Shown: positions 41,243 to 50,176, counted from the stretch's first letter. The stretch is 51,330 nt of DNA from Lachnospiraceae bacterium (GCA_024403555.1 JAKSRP010000008.1:1-51330); one strand, 5' to 3'. The notes: a model not told the origin generated them from the sequence alone. Numbers and translations: made by a program.

Positions 41243-43819
41243 ATGAAACAATATAATGTAACCGGCATGAGCTGTGCGGCATGTTCTGCTCGTGTCGAAA
41301 AAGTCGTTTCTGCTGTGGAAGGAGTCAGTGAGGTGTCTGTAAGTCTGCTTACGAATTCCATGATGGTTGAAGGCGGAAATGAAAGTGAAATTATCAAAGC
41401 GGTGGAGGGCGCAGGTTATGGTGCAAGTCCGAAAGGCGCCGGCAGAGCAGGTAGTGCTAATGGCTCAGATGGTGCGAATGCATCAGGTGCGTCCTATGAT
41501 GAAGATGCCCTAATTGACCGCGAAACTCCAAAGATGAAGAAGCGACTCATCGCATCGCTCATCTTACTCATTCCACTCATGTATGTATCGATGGGTGAGA
41601 TGATGTGGGGCTGGCCGGTACCTGCATTTATGCAGGGCAATCATATTGCTATGGGTATTTATGAACTGTTATTATCCGGCATGATCATGGTCATCAATCA
41701 GAAATTCTTTATCAATGGTTTTAAAGGACTCATAAACCGCGCTCCGAACATGGACACCTTAGTTGCAATGGGTTCGGCCGCATCCTTTGGTTACAGTGTC
41801 TATGCAATTTTTGCGATGTCTGTAGCAATGCGCGATGGCGATATGGCGGGTGTGATGGCATATATGGATGAGTTCTATTTCGAATCTGCGGCTATGATCT
41901 TAACGCTCATCACAGTCGGTAAGATGTTAGAAGCAAGATCGAAGGGCAAGACAACCGATGCTTTAAAGAGTCTGATGAAATTAGCTCCGAAGAAAGCGGT
42001 TGTTATCCGAGATAACAAAGAAGTAGAAGTTGATATTAATGAAGTGGCAAAAGGAGATATCTTTGTCGTAAAACCAGGTGAGAGCATTCCGGTAGACGGA
42101 CGAATCTTAGAAGGCCATAGCGCGGTAAATGAAGCTGCACTGACAGGAGAAAGTATTCCGGTTGATAAGGAACCAGGCAAGCTCGTATCTGCAGCAACGA
42201 TCAACCAGTCTGGCTATTTAAAATGTGAAGCAACAAGAGTTGGCGAAGATACCACTCTTTCTAAAATTATTCAGATGGTCAGTGATGCGGCAGCAACTAA
42301 GGCGCCGATTGCCAAAATCGCAGACCGTGTTTCAGGTGTATTTGTTCCTGCTGTTATTACGATTGCAGTAATTACAACCATCATCTGGCTGATTTTAGGC
42401 CAGCCGATCGGTTTTGCACTAGCCAGAGGCATCTCGGTACTTGTAATCAGTTGTCCTTGTGCCTTAGGTCTTGCTACCCCGGTTGCAATCATGGTAGGAA
42501 ATGGACGCGGAGCCAAAAGTGGTGTATTATTTAAGACAGCAGTATCCCTTGAAGAAACCGGAAAAGTGGATGTGGTTGCATTAGATAAAACTGGTACAAT
42601 TACGAAGGGTGAGCCTCATGTAACCGATATCCATGTGGCAAATGCTGCAGATACGGATTTACTCTTAGAAACAGCAATCGCTCTTGAACAAAAGAGTGAG
42701 CATCCGCTTGCAAAAGCCATTACAAAGTATGGAAAAGAGCAGGGGATTTTCGTCGATGCGGCAGCAGATTTTGAAGCCTTACCTGGAAATGGTCTGACAG
42801 GAAAAATAGATGGCGACGAAGCATTTGCTGGAAATGCAAGATTCATGAAGAGAAAGCTTTCTATGCCGTCCGATATGGAAAAAGCTGCAGAAAGCTTTGC
42901 CGAAGAAGGAAAAACACCACTCTATTTTGCAAGAAATGGACAATTATTAGGCATCATCGCCGTGGCAGATGTCATCAAAGAAGACTCACCAGAAGCCGTT
43001 CGACAGCTTAAGAACATGGGAATCCGTGTAGTTATGTTAACCGGGGATCATGAAAAAACCGCCAACGCAATTGGAAATCAGGTTGGTGTGGATGAAGTGA
43101 TTGCGGGAGTATTACCGGATGGTAAAGAAGCCGTGATTCGAAAACTGACTGAAAAATATGGCAAAACCGCTATGGTCGGGGATGGAATCAACGATGCGCC
43201 AGCTCTTACAAGAGCAGACATCGGAATCGCCATTGGAGCAGGAACCGATGTTGCCATCGATGCAGCTGACGTGGTATTGATGAAGAGTAATTTACTCGAT
43301 GTACCGGCAGCAATCCGAATGAGCCGACAGGTATTAAAAAATATCAAAGAGAACCTGTTCTGGGCATTTTTCTATAATGTTATCGGAATTCCGCTTGCAG
43401 CAGGCCTTTATTACCCGCTCTTTGGCTGGAAGCTAAATCCGATGTTTGGTGCGGCAGCGATGAGTTTATCAAGCTTCTGTGTCGTATCAAATGCTTTAAG
43501 ACTTAATTTCGTGGATATGTACAACACGAAAAAAGATAAAAAAAGAAACAATTTACAGCTCTCTGACCTCGAAAAAACCGTGGCAGAGGAAATCAAGGAG
43601 GAAATGAAAATGGAAAAGACAGTTAATATTAATGGTATGATGTGCCCACATTGTGAAGCAACAGTGAAAAAAGCATTAGAAGCAATCGATGGTATCGAAG
43701 CAGCAGTTGTTAGCCACGAAGCAAATAATGCAATCATCACATGCAGCAAGGAAGTTGATGAAGCAGTCATCAAGGCAGCAATCTTAGATAAAGATTTCGA
43801 ATACGTATCTATTCAGTAA
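41243..43819 (+). CDS. copA: Copper-exporting P1B-type ATPase CopA with a C-terminal CopZ-like domain
   Basis: 858-residue Cu(I) efflux pump. An N-terminal HMA domain with GMSCAAC (Cys11, Cys14) is followed by a Gly/Ser/Ala-rich linker (about 53-90), eight membrane helices, the transmembrane Cys404-Pro-Cys406, phosphorylated Asp448 in DKTGT, SEHPLAKA and GDGINDAPALTRAD. After the last helix comes a second HMA domain (790-858) with GMMCPHC (Cys801, Cys804). Most CopA proteins carry such domains only at the N-terminus, so the C-terminal one looks like a fused CopZ chaperone. It is cotranscribed with csoR. Confidence 0.95.
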   Translation: MKQYNVTGMSCAACSARVEKVVSAVEGVSEVSVSLLTNSMMVEGGNESEIIKAVEGAGYGASPKGAGRAGSANGSDGANASGASYDEDALIDRETPKMKKRLIASLILLIPLMYVSMGEMMWGWPVPAFMQGNHIAMGIYELLLSGMIMVINQKFFINGFKGLINRAPNMDTLVAMGSAASFGYSVYAIFAMSVAMRDGDMAGVMAYMDEFYFESAAMILTLITVGKMLEARSKGKTTDALKSLMKLAPKKAVVIRDNKEVEVDINEVAKGDIFVVKPGESIPVDGRILEGHSAVNEAALTGESIPVDKEPGKLVSAATINQSGYLKCEATRVGEDTTLSKIIQMVSDAAATKAPIAKIADRVSGVFVPAVITIAVITTIIWLILGQPIGFALARGISVLVISCPCALGLATPVAIMVGNGRGAKSGVLFKTAVSLEETGKVDVVALDKTGTITKGEPHVTDIHVANAADTDLLLETAIALEQKSEHPLAKAITKYGKEQGIFVDAAADFEALPGNGLTGKIDGDEAFAGNARFMKRKLSMPSDMEKAAESFAEEGKTPLYFARNGQLLGIIAVADVIKEDSPEAVRQLKNMGIRVVMLTGDHEKTANAIGNQVGVDEVIAGVLPDGKEAVIRKLTEKYGKTAMVGDGINDAPALTRADIGIAIGAGTDVAIDAADVVLMKSNLLDVPAAIRMSRQVLKNIKENLFWAFFYNVIGIPLAAGLYYPLFGWKLNPMFGAAAMSLSSFCVVSNALRLNFVDMYNTKKDKKRNNLQLSDLEKTVAEEIKEEMKMEKTVNINGMMCPHCEATVKKALEAIDGIEAAVVSHEANNAIITCSKEVDEAVIKAAILDKDFEYVSIQ
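43595..43819 (+). promoter_or_regulatory. copZ: Internal ribosome binding site and start for a possible free CopZ (69 residues)
   Basis: AAGGAGG (43595-43601) lies 8 bp before an in-frame ATG at 43610 inside copA, exactly at the boundary of the C-terminal HMA domain. Starting there gives a complete 69-residue CopZ-like chaperone beginning MEKTVNINGMMCPHC. The caveat is that Lys-Glu codons (AAG GAG GAA) can produce this sequence by chance. Genes in this window mostly use GAA and AAA, which makes the AAG-GAG choice mildly notable. Confidence 0.45.
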
Positions 43820-43841
43820 AATAATATAATGAAAGCAAACA

Positions 43842-43874
43842 ATGAGCTGTTGATTATATCGACAGCTCATTTTT
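43842..43874 (+). terminator. Rho-independent terminator after copA
   Basis: ATGAGCTGT (43842-43850) pairs with ACAGCTCAT (43862-43870), 11-nt loop, followed by Ts. Confidence 0.8.
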
Positions 43875-43914
43875 CATTCCGCTCCGGCGTGAAGTGTGCG
43901 AAGCAGACTTATTA

Positions 43915-43943
43915 TTGTATTCGCATGAGTAAAACCGTATAAT
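43915..43943 (+). promoter_or_regulatory. Promoter of the FRG-domain gene
   Basis: TTGTAT (43915-43920), 17-bp spacer, TATAAT (43938-43943), 36 bp upstream of the start codon. Confidence 0.75.
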
Positions 43944-43978
43944 AAAAGCAACATTAGACGTAAGATGGGAGGCATAAT

Positions 43979-44716
43979 ATGGATAAAAAAAGAATGATCT
44001 ACAGTCTGTCGGATTTGATCGATGAAGTGGATAAACTAGATCATAGCCGGGTGCTTTGGTATCGTGGGCATAGTGACATCAACTGGGAACTCATTCCTTC
44101 TGTACAGCGCGCACCCTATAAAGACCGTGAACAGTTTCTGGCCAATGATTTTTATATGAAAGCATCGGTTACCCTTCATGAGAAACCAGATTATCGCAAT
44201 TATTCTGCCTGGCTTTCGATCATGAGACATTACGGCCTGCCAACCAGACTTCTTGACTGGTCCGCATCGCCGCTTGTTGCAGCATATTTTGCGGTTGAAA
44301 GCTGGAAAGAAGAGCCAGACGTGGATGGATGCATTTGGGTTTTATCTCCTTCTGCATTAAATAGCGAGGAAGGATTTAACGAATATCTCTATTCCATCGA
44401 TTCCCATACCGCTTTGCAAATGATACGTCCAGCTTTTAAGGCTGAGTATGAACCGGGGAATCCGAATGTGAAAGATTCCATTTTAGCTTGTTATCCAATT
44501 GAAAATGATTTGCGAATTTATGTACAGCAGTCTGCATTTACATTGCATAACACAAATCGTAAATTAATCGATGTGCCGGGGAATGATATTTTACGAAAAA
44601 TCATTATTCCAAAGGAAGCAAAGGAACGAATTTTTAGAGAACTTAAACTGATGGGATTCTCTCTTTCCCATATTTATCCAGATGCTTCCCATATTGCAAC
44701 GGAATTATCTGAATAA
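43979..44716 (+). CDS. FRG domain protein
   Basis: 245-residue cytoplasmic protein covered by an FRG domain: VLWYRGHSDINWELIPSV (Tyr28-Arg29-Gly30 is the naming motif), then MRHYGLPTRLLDWSASPLVAAYFA (the second conserved block), and a C-terminal LRIYVQQSAFTLHN segment with KIIIPKEAKERI. The biochemical function of FRG domains is not established; they occur in phage, mobile elements and as single chromosomal genes. This copy is isolated, with its own promoter and a shared terminator, and has base composition like its neighbours, so transfer is not evident. ATG 43979 has GGGAGG upstream. Confidence 0.87.
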   Translation: MDKKRMIYSLSDLIDEVDKLDHSRVLWYRGHSDINWELIPSVQRAPYKDREQFLANDFYMKASVTLHEKPDYRNYSAWLSIMRHYGLPTRLLDWSASPLVAAYFAVESWKEEPDVDGCIWVLSPSALNSEEGFNEYLYSIDSHTALQMIRPAFKAEYEPGNPNVKDSILACYPIENDLRIYVQQSAFTLHNTNRKLIDVPGNDILRKIIIPKEAKERIFRELKLMGFSLSHIYPDASHIATELSE

Positions 44717-44759
44717 TTTGCAAAATGAAGGGTGCGAACATTGTCGTATATAGTATAAT

Positions 44760-44796
44760 AAAAGGCTGGTGAATCAGATGGTTCACCAGCCTTTTT
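44760..44796. terminator. Bidirectional terminator between the FRG and TRIC genes
   Basis: AAAAGGCTGGTGAA / TTCACCAGCCTTTTT with an 8-nt loop, flanked by T-tracts on both strands, between convergent genes. Confidence 0.9.
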
Positions 44797-44802
44797 ACAT
44801 TA

Positions 44803-45432
44803 CTATAAAAACTTCTTATTCATATTCACTTTTGGTAAATTCCATTTATAAATATAGGCGAGCATTCTCGTTGCAAAAATGATGATTATGCCAAAGTATG
44901 CTGCAATATCCTTCGTGTATGGGCGAAGGATCATATATACGATTCCGCCAATGATACAGGATGAAGCGTAAAAATGTTTCGTCAAAACATATGGGGTTTC
45001 ACCTGCTAATATGTCCCTTATGATACCGCCGCCAACTCCGGTCAATACACCGAAAAATACGACATAACCTACAGTATACATGCCGGCAACCTTATCACAT
45101 CCTGCAACGGTGAAGATAGCAAGCCCAAGGGCATCAGAAATAACGAAAACCCAGTTATATATTTTCGTTTCTGCCATCCTGATGTTAAACATAATAAAAC
45201 AGAAGGTGATGAAAGAAAAAATCACTGCTAAAACAATGGTATCTGGTTTATAAAGTATAGCTGGTGTATTATTCGTCATCATATCACGAAGGCATCCGCC
45301 ACCACAGGCAGTTACGACGCCTAGTACGACGACTCCTAGTATATCCATATCCTTTCGGATTGCTGTGGTAGCTCCGGAAATGGCAAAAACAATGGTTCCT
45401 AATATATCAAAAACACTGAACAAATCAGGCAT
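44803..45432 (-). CDS. TRIC cation channel family membrane protein (UPF0126)
   Basis: 209-residue inner-membrane protein with seven predicted hydrophobic helices in two homologous halves. Each half bears the family glycine-rich motif: VVTACGGGCLRDMM and GVLTGVGGGIIRDIL, the inverted-repeat signature of UPF0126/TRIC proteins, whose prokaryotic members form potassium-permeable trimers. Physiological role unclear. Start is ATG 45432 with AAAGGAG upstream; a longer frame from 45504 adds 24 hydrophilic residues without family support. The 298-bp region to ilvE holds no gene that I can see. Confidence 0.87.
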   Translation of the reverse strand: MPDLFSVFDILGTIVFAISGATTAIRKDMDILGVVVLGVVTACGGGCLRDMMTNNTPAILYKPDTIVLAVIFSFITFCFIMFNIRMAETKIYNWVFVISDALGLAIFTVAGCDKVAGMYTVGYVVFFGVLTGVGGGIIRDILAGETPYVLTKHFYASSCIIGGIVYMILRPYTKDIAAYFGIIIIFATRMLAYIYKWNLPKVNMNKKFL

Positions 45433-45660
45433 AATAATAATCTCCTTTGACAATGTATATTTTTCGTTTTTATATGTGAATAATAACTCTGAATCTATTG
45501 TCATACATTAAGAAATGAAAGTCAAATGTATAATTTTAAAGCATTTTGAAGAAAACATAAGCTTGCGACTTAATAAAATAAGTTATGAAGAATTTAACTT
45601 TGAATCTTTCAAAAATTTGAATGGACACTTGCATGAAAAGAGTCTGAGTGGTAAACTAGA

Positions 45661-45689
45661 TTCATGTGAAAAATGGGTATTAGTAAAAT
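45661..45689 (+). promoter_or_regulatory. Possible ilvE promoter
   Basis: TTCATG (45661-45666), 17-bp spacer, TAAAAT (45684-45689). Weak. The 298-bp region 45433-45730 otherwise holds AT-rich sequence without a convincing T-box, attenuator or CodY site. Confidence 0.35.
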
Positions 45690-45730
45690 ATTAAACTAAA
45701 GCCTTATTTATAGAAAGGAAGATGATTACA

Positions 45731-46756
45731 ATGAGCAAAAATATTGATTGGTCAACATTGGGATTTGGTTATGTTGAAACAGACAAAAGATTTGTATCCG
45801 AATTCAAAAATGGTGAATGGGATGAAGGAAAATTAACAGAAGATGCAACAATTACAATGAGCGAATGTGCATGTGTACTTCAGTACGCTCAGACAGTATT
45901 TGAAGGCTTAAAAGCATATAGAACAGAAGATGGTAAAGTAGTTTGCTTCCGTCCAGACCTCAACGCATCCCGTCTTGCAGATTCTGCAGCAAGACTTAAA
46001 ATGCCAGTTTATCCAGAAGATAAATTCATTGATGCAGTAGTAGAAACAGTAAAAGCAAATCTTGACTGGGTTCCTCCATATGGATCTGGTGCAACATTAT
46101 ACCTTCGTCCATATATGTATGGTAAAAACGCTGTTATCGGTGTTAAACCAGCTGAAGAATATGAATTCCGTGTATTCTGTACACCAGTAGGACCATACTT
46201 CAAGGGTGGTGCTAAACCAATTACTATCAGAACTACAGATTTCGACCGTGCAGCTCCTCATGGAACAGGACACATCAAAGCTGGTCTTAACTATGCTATG
46301 TCCTTATACGCAATCGTAGATGCACACGAAAAAGGTTTTGATGAAAACATGTATTTAGATGCAGCTACAAGAACAAAAGTAGAAGAAACAGGTGGAGCTA
46401 ACTTCATCTTCATCACAAAAGATGGTAAATTAGTTACTCCAAAATCTGATTCTATCTTACCATCTATCACAAGAAGATCTCTTATGGTTGTAGCTGAAAA
46501 ATACTTAGGTATGGAAGTAGAACACAGAGAAGTATACTTCGATGAATTAAAAGATTTCGCAGAATGTGGTCTTTGTGGTACAGCTGCTGTTATCTCTCCA
46601 GTAGGAAAGATTGTAGATGGCGACAACGTAATTGAATTCCCATCCGGAATGGAAGAAATGGGACCTATTACAAAGAAATTATATGATACATTAACAGGTA
46701 TCCAGATGGGCCGTATCGAAGCTCCAGAAGGATGGATTAAAGTAATCAGCGAATAA
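45731..46756 (+). CDS. ilvE: Branched-chain amino acid aminotransferase
   Basis: 341-residue class IV (D-amino-acid-transaminase fold) PLP enzyme interconverting Leu, Ile and Val with their 2-oxo acids. The PLP lysine is Lys183 in GTGHIKAGLNYA; YAQTVFEGLKAYR, FRPDLNASRL and ECGLCGTAAVISPVG are the type II BCAT motifs. Start at ATG 45731 (MSKNIDW), 11 bp after AAAGGA; the earlier in-frame ATG 45722 lies too close to that site. It is monocistronic with a strong terminator. The codon pattern (uniform GAA, AAA, CCA) suggests high expression. Confidence 0.94.
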   Translation: MSKNIDWSTLGFGYVETDKRFVSEFKNGEWDEGKLTEDATITMSECACVLQYAQTVFEGLKAYRTEDGKVVCFRPDLNASRLADSAARLKMPVYPEDKFIDAVVETVKANLDWVPPYGSGATLYLRPYMYGKNAVIGVKPAEEYEFRVFCTPVGPYFKGGAKPITIRTTDFDRAAPHGTGHIKAGLNYAMSLYAIVDAHEKGFDENMYLDAATRTKVEETGGANFIFITKDGKLVTPKSDSILPSITRRSLMVVAEKYLGMEVEHREVYFDELKDFAECGLCGTAAVISPVGKIVDGDNVIEFPSGMEEMGPITKKLYDTLTGIQMGRIEAPEGWIKVISE

Positions 46757-46788
46757 TCTTTGTGACAAAACTCAATTAAGAATTTTTG

Positions 46789-46817
46789 GACCCGGCAGAT
46801 TTCTGCCGGGTCTTTTT
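46789..46817 (+). terminator. Rho-independent terminator after ilvE
   Basis: GACCCGGCAG / CTGCCGGGTC, a GC-rich 10-bp perfect stem with loop ATTT, followed by TTTTT. Confidence 0.92.
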
Positions 46818-46847
46818 ATGTTATACTATAGTCACAGGAGGTGTGGC

Positions 46848-47366
46848 ATGAAATTTTTTATCAAACAGAAAGTAATTACCTGGAGAGATTCCTTTCAGAT
46901 TTTAGATGAAAAGAAGAAACCAGTTTATAAAGTAAAAGGCGAATTAGTTTCCATCGGTCACAAACTTCATATTTATGATATGAAGGGCAAGGAAGTGGCA
47001 ACCATCAAAGAAAAGATTATTAAGGTTATGCCTAAATATCAGATCTTGACGGAAAAGAAAAAAGAATTCTGGGTGACCAAAAAGATTACATTAGTGAATG
47101 AAAAGTTTAAAGTAGAACCTGTTGACTGGTTGATCGACGGGGGCATCTTAGAACACAATTACAGTATCAAAAATGGCAAAAAAACAATAGCAAAAGTTCA
47201 TCAGAAATGGATTTCCATCGGGGATTCTTACATCATTGATATCGAAGATGAAAAGGTGGATCCAATCGTTGTTCTTGCAACCATGATCTGTGTCGACTGC
47301 GTAGAATTTGACCGCAAGGAAAAAGAAGAAAAAGAAAAGAAAGCTCGTAAGGGCAATGACAGGTAA
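46848..47366 (+). CDS. LURP-one-related family protein
   Basis: 172-residue protein of the LURP-one/tubby-like beta-barrel superfamily (bacterial YxjI type). The repeated strand pattern is visible twice: FQILDEKKKPVYKVKGELVSIGHKLHIYD and its later analog YSIKNGKKTIAKVHQKWISIGDSYIIDI (both shown in short by KVKGELVSIG and KVHQKWISIG). It is followed by a charged Lys/Glu tail. Function unknown; no signal peptide. Start is ATG 46848 with AGGAGGT 5-6 bp upstream. The YkgJ-family gene follows after 5 bp, so they are likely cotranscribed. Confidence 0.82.
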   Translation: MKFFIKQKVITWRDSFQILDEKKKPVYKVKGELVSIGHKLHIYDMKGKEVATIKEKIIKVMPKYQILTEKKKEFWVTKKITLVNEKFKVEPVDWLIDGGILEHNYSIKNGKKTIAKVHQKWISIGDSYIIDIEDEKVDPIVVLATMICVDCVEFDRKEKEEKEKKARKGNDR

Positions 47367-47371
47367 AAATT

Positions 47372-48031
47372 ATGATACGAAATGTTGATTTGTCGGATAT
47401 TTCTGATGGAAAACTATATAAAGGCGAAGATCAGGTTCGTGCTGATTCTTTAGGATGCAAAGGATGTTCAAAATGTTGTCATGGGATGGGTGATTCCATT
47501 GTGCTAGACCCTTATGACATCTATCAATTAACGGGTGCATTGAAGGTAACATTTGAACAGCTATTAAATAATTATATCGAGCTTGGTGTGGTAGACCATG
47601 TGACTCTTCCGCATATTAAGATGGATGAAAATACTGGTGGGTGCCGCTTTTTGAATAAAGAAGGACGCTGTCAGGTGCATCCGGTAAGACCGGGATTTTG
47701 CAGATTATTTCCGCTTGGACGTTTCTACGAGAACGGCGATTTTTCCTATTTTCTGCAGGTAAAAGAGTGTCCGCAAAAGAGAGTAAAGACGAAAGTCAGA
47801 AAATGGATCGGCATAAATAACTTCAAGAAGTACGAAGCATTTGTCCGTGACTGGCATTATTTTTTGAAGGATGTGGAAAACTATATCCTGTCTACAACGG
47901 ATGAAGAGGAGAAGAAGAATACGAATCTTTATATTCTGATGATGTTTTTCATGAAGCCATATGATCCGGGTGTTGATTTCTATCTTCAGTTTTACAATCG
48001 CTTAAAAACGTCACAAAGCCTTATTTTATAA
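47372..48031 (+). CDS. YkgJ family cysteine cluster protein
   Basis: 219 residues with the CxxCxxCC-type cluster near the start, GCKGCSKCCHG (about 28-38), and later cysteines in GGCRFLNKEGRCQVHPVRPGFCRLFP, the YkgJ/UPF0153 pattern predicted to bind zinc or an Fe-S cluster. FRP-type HPVRPGFCR is well conserved. Function unknown. The C-terminal half is helical and charged. It follows the LURP-one gene by 5 bp. Confidence 0.85.
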   Translation: MIRNVDLSDISDGKLYKGEDQVRADSLGCKGCSKCCHGMGDSIVLDPYDIYQLTGALKVTFEQLLNNYIELGVVDHVTLPHIKMDENTGGCRFLNKEGRCQVHPVRPGFCRLFPLGRFYENGDFSYFLQVKECPQKRVKTKVRKWIGINNFKKYEAFVRDWHYFLKDVENYILSTTDEEEKKNTNLYILMMFFMKPYDPGVDFYLQFYNRLKTSQSLIL

Positions 48032-48184
48032 GGGTTTGCGAGATATTTGCATAGGGAAAAGTCACAAATGAATTGACTGAAAATTTACGCTTGTTGGCAA
48101 AAACGACGAAATATTTTTTTATACTGTCATCCTTTTTCTTACAATGCTAAAATAGTATTATCGATAAAAGAAGGAGGTAAGCGA

Positions 48185-48667
48185 GTGTATAAAGTAGGAG
48201 ACTATGTGGTTTATGGCATGCAGGGTGCATGCAGGGTTACAGAAATTACAGAAGTGGATTTTGCCGAAAAAGGTAAATTATACTACAAGCTTGTTCCTGA
48301 AGCGGATAAGAAAGGTGAAATATTTGTTAGTGTTGATAAGGGCGCAAATAAGATGCGTGACTTAATGTCCGAAGACAGAGCCAATGAGATGCTTGATAAA
48401 ATTCATGAAGTGGAAGGGAACTGGCAGATTGATGATCGTAATCGTGAAACAACTTATAAGCAGGCGATTCACTCCGGTGATTATGATCAGATGATGAATA
48501 TTTTAGTTGGTTTGTACCAGAAGAAGAAACGACGTGTAAAACAGGGAAAGAGACAGACAGAAGTAGATGATCGAATCTTCCGCAATACGAAGAAAGTTTT
48601 GTTAGGCGAGATGGCCGTTGTATTAGACTCTGATATTAACAGTTTGGAAAAATTGATATTATTATAA
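48185..48667 (+). CDS. CarD family transcriptional regulator
   Basis: 160-residue RNA polymerase-interacting factor of the CarD/CdnL/TRCF family. N-terminal Tudor-like RNAP-interaction domain (1-60, YKVGDYVVYGMQGACRVTEI, core VVYGMQGAC) and a C-terminal helical DNA-binding domain (about 70-160, with QIDDRNRETTYKQAIHSGD and KKRRVKQGKR). It stabilises open promoter complexes, typically at rRNA and stress genes. Start is GTG 48185 with AGGAGGT 5-7 bp upstream. It is a single gene; an unusual repeat follows its stop codon. Confidence 0.9.
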   Translation: MYKVGDYVVYGMQGACRVTEITEVDFAEKGKLYYKLVPEADKKGEIFVSVDKGANKMRDLMSEDRANEMLDKIHEVEGNWQIDDRNRETTYKQAIHSGDYDQMMNILVGLYQKKKRRVKQGKRQTEVDDRIFRNTKKVLLGEMAVVLDSDINSLEKLILL

Positions 48668-48670
48668 ATG

Positions 48671-48717
48671 TCCGTAAATATTCGTGTAATATTCGTTTTG
48701 AATTCGTAAATGTTCGT
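48671..48717. repeat. Five TTCGT-type motifs at helical spacing after carD
   Basis: TCCGT at 48671 and TTCGT at 48681, 48692, 48703 and 48713 are spaced 10, 11, 11 and 10 bp, starting 4 bp after the carD stop and ending just before the terminator. The regular one-turn period puts all copies on one face of the helix. Function unknown. Confidence 0.6.
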
Positions 48718-48724
48718 AAAAAAT

Positions 48725-48762
48725 AAAGGTACTTGTACGAGATGTGCAAGTACCTTTTTCTT
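48725..48762. terminator. Bidirectional terminator between carD and sstT
   Basis: AAAGGTACTTG (48725-48735) pairs with CAAGTACCTTT (48747-48757), 11-nt loop, followed by TTCTTTTTT; leftward the trailing sequence is also T-rich, so it can serve both convergent genes. Confidence 0.85.
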
Positions 48763-48793
48763 TTTTATAAAAAACTTATGAAACTGATTTTAA

Positions 48794-48810
48794 GAGCAAA
48801 TGTTTTGCTC
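48794..48810 (-). other. Short hairpin downstream of sstT
   Basis: GAGCAAA-TGT-TTTGCTC, a 7-bp stem with a 3-nt loop, 14 bp past the sstT stop in its direction. The T-run is poor, so termination is more likely at 48725-48762. Confidence 0.4.
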
Positions 48811-48823
48811 AAATCTTTTATTT

Positions 48824-50080
48824 TTATGCCTTACGTGTTTTGAAATCTGCAGGAACTAAGGAAGGAATCTTTTCTCCGTTCTTTCTTCTCTGGTAGTATT
48901 CAGCAGCTGCTGTCATACCAACGTCGGAAGAAGAGTTAAGAGCTGTTTCAACAGAGTCCTGAACAACCCCGATAATGAAACCAACTGCTACAGTCTGCAT
49001 AGCGATTTCGTTTGGAATGCCGAATAAGGAACAAGCAAGTGGAATTAATAAGAGGGAACCACCTGCTACACCAGAAGCACCACAAGCTGCAATAGCAGAT
49101 AAGAAACTTAAAACGATTGCAGTTGGAAGGTCAACGGTAATTCCAAGTGTGTGAGCAGTTGCAAGAGTCATAACTGTGATTGTGATTGCAGCACCGTCCA
49201 TGTTGATAGTAGAACCAAGAGGAATGGATACGGAGTAGTTGTCTTTATTTAATCCAAGACGTTCACATAAGTTCATGTTCATAGGAATGTTCGCTGCGGA
49301 ACTACGTGTAAAGAATGCTGTGATACCAGATTCTTTTAAGCATGTAAATACCAGTGGATATGAATTTTTTCTAGAACAGAAGAAGATAACCAATGGGTTT
49401 GTAATTAATGCTGTAAATAACATACATCCAACTAATAAAGCAAGTAAGGAACCGTATGTTTTGAAAATGCTTAAGCCGTTTGTGGAAACTGTTTCGTATA
49501 CAAGACCTAAGATACCAAATGGAGCACCGTTGATGATCCAGTGTACAGCCTGAGTTGCAGCTTTACTAAGGTCTCCTAAGAAATCCTTTGTAGATTTTGT
49601 TGCATGTTTCATAGCAACACCGAAAATAACAGCCCAGAATAAGATACCGATGTAATTTGCATTTACAAGGGATCCAATTGGGTTAGAAACGATGTTTGTT
49701 AACAGGTTTGTGAGTACTTCAGCGATTCCGCTTGGAGGAGCCACATCAGTAGCAGCTTCTGTTAAGATTAATGTCTGTGGGAAAACAAAGCTTCCGATTA
49801 CAGCAACGATCGCACCAACTAAAGTTGTGAACATGTAAAGAACGATGATGATACCCATGTTCTTACCAGCTCCACCCTTAGCATTAGCAAGAGAGCCCAT
49901 GACAAGTAAAAATACAAGGATTGGGGCAATGGCACGAAGAGCGCCTACAAAAATAGTTCCGAGAATGGCAATAGCAGAAGCACTTGGTACTGCGATACCT
50001 AAAATAGCACCGATAATGAGACCGATTAAGATACGCATAACAAGACTCATACTATTCCATGTAGTAATAATGTTTTTCAT
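48824..50080 (-). CDS. sstT: Serine/threonine transporter SstT
   Basis: 418-residue Na+-coupled symporter of the DAACS family in the inner membrane. The SstT-type motif [19 protein letters not shown] (shown here as [11 protein letters not shown]) and the following [15 protein letters not shown] (sodium/substrate site) and [16 protein letters not shown] are all present; eight to nine transmembrane helices plus two re-entrant loops. ATG 50080 has AAAGGAC upstream and a good promoter (50126-50154). It is preceded in the same direction by a phosphoribosyltransferase-like gene without an intervening terminator. Confidence 0.92.
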   Translation of the reverse strand: MKNIITTWNSMSLVMRILIGLIIGAILGIAVPSASAIAILGTIFVGALRAIAPILVFLLVMGSLANAKGGAGKNMGIIIVLYMFTTLVGAIVAVIGSFVFPQTLILTEAATDVAPPSGIAEVLTNLLTNIVSNPIGSLVNANYIGILFWAVIFGVAMKHATKSTKDFLGDLSKAATQAVHWIINGAPFGILGLVYETVSTNGLSIFKTYGSLLALLVGCMLFTALITNPLVIFFCSRKNSYPLVFTCLKESGITAFFTRSSAANIPMNMNLCERLGLNKDNYSVSIPLGSTINMDGAAITITVMTLATAHTLGITVDLPTAIVLSFLSAIAACGASGVAGGSLLLIPLACSLFGIPNEIAMQTVAVGFIIGVVQDSVETALNSSSDVGMTAAAEYYQRRKNGEKIPSLVPADFKTRKA

Positions 50081-50125
50081 AGTTTTTGTCCTTTCTATAA
50101 TATGTTTATCAAAAATATAGGTTCA

Positions 50126-50154
50126 ATTATAAACTATAGAAAAGAAAAAAGCAA
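50126..50154 (-). promoter_or_regulatory. Promoter of sstT
   Basis: Minus strand: TTGCTT (50149-50154), 17-bp spacer, TATAAT (50126-50131), 46 bp upstream of the start. Confidence 0.7.
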
Positions 50155-50176
50155 ATGTACGTCCTATAAAAACATC

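Noticed and set aside
43411..43773. 120-codon leftward open frame opposite the copA 3' end
   Set aside because: Antisense to conserved CopA and CopZ sequence; serine/alanine-rich shadow.
45433..45730. T-box or CodY site upstream of ilvE
   Set aside because: No T-box consensus or antiterminator pair is present. A weak AATCTTTCAAAAATT resemblance to a CodY box has about four mismatches.
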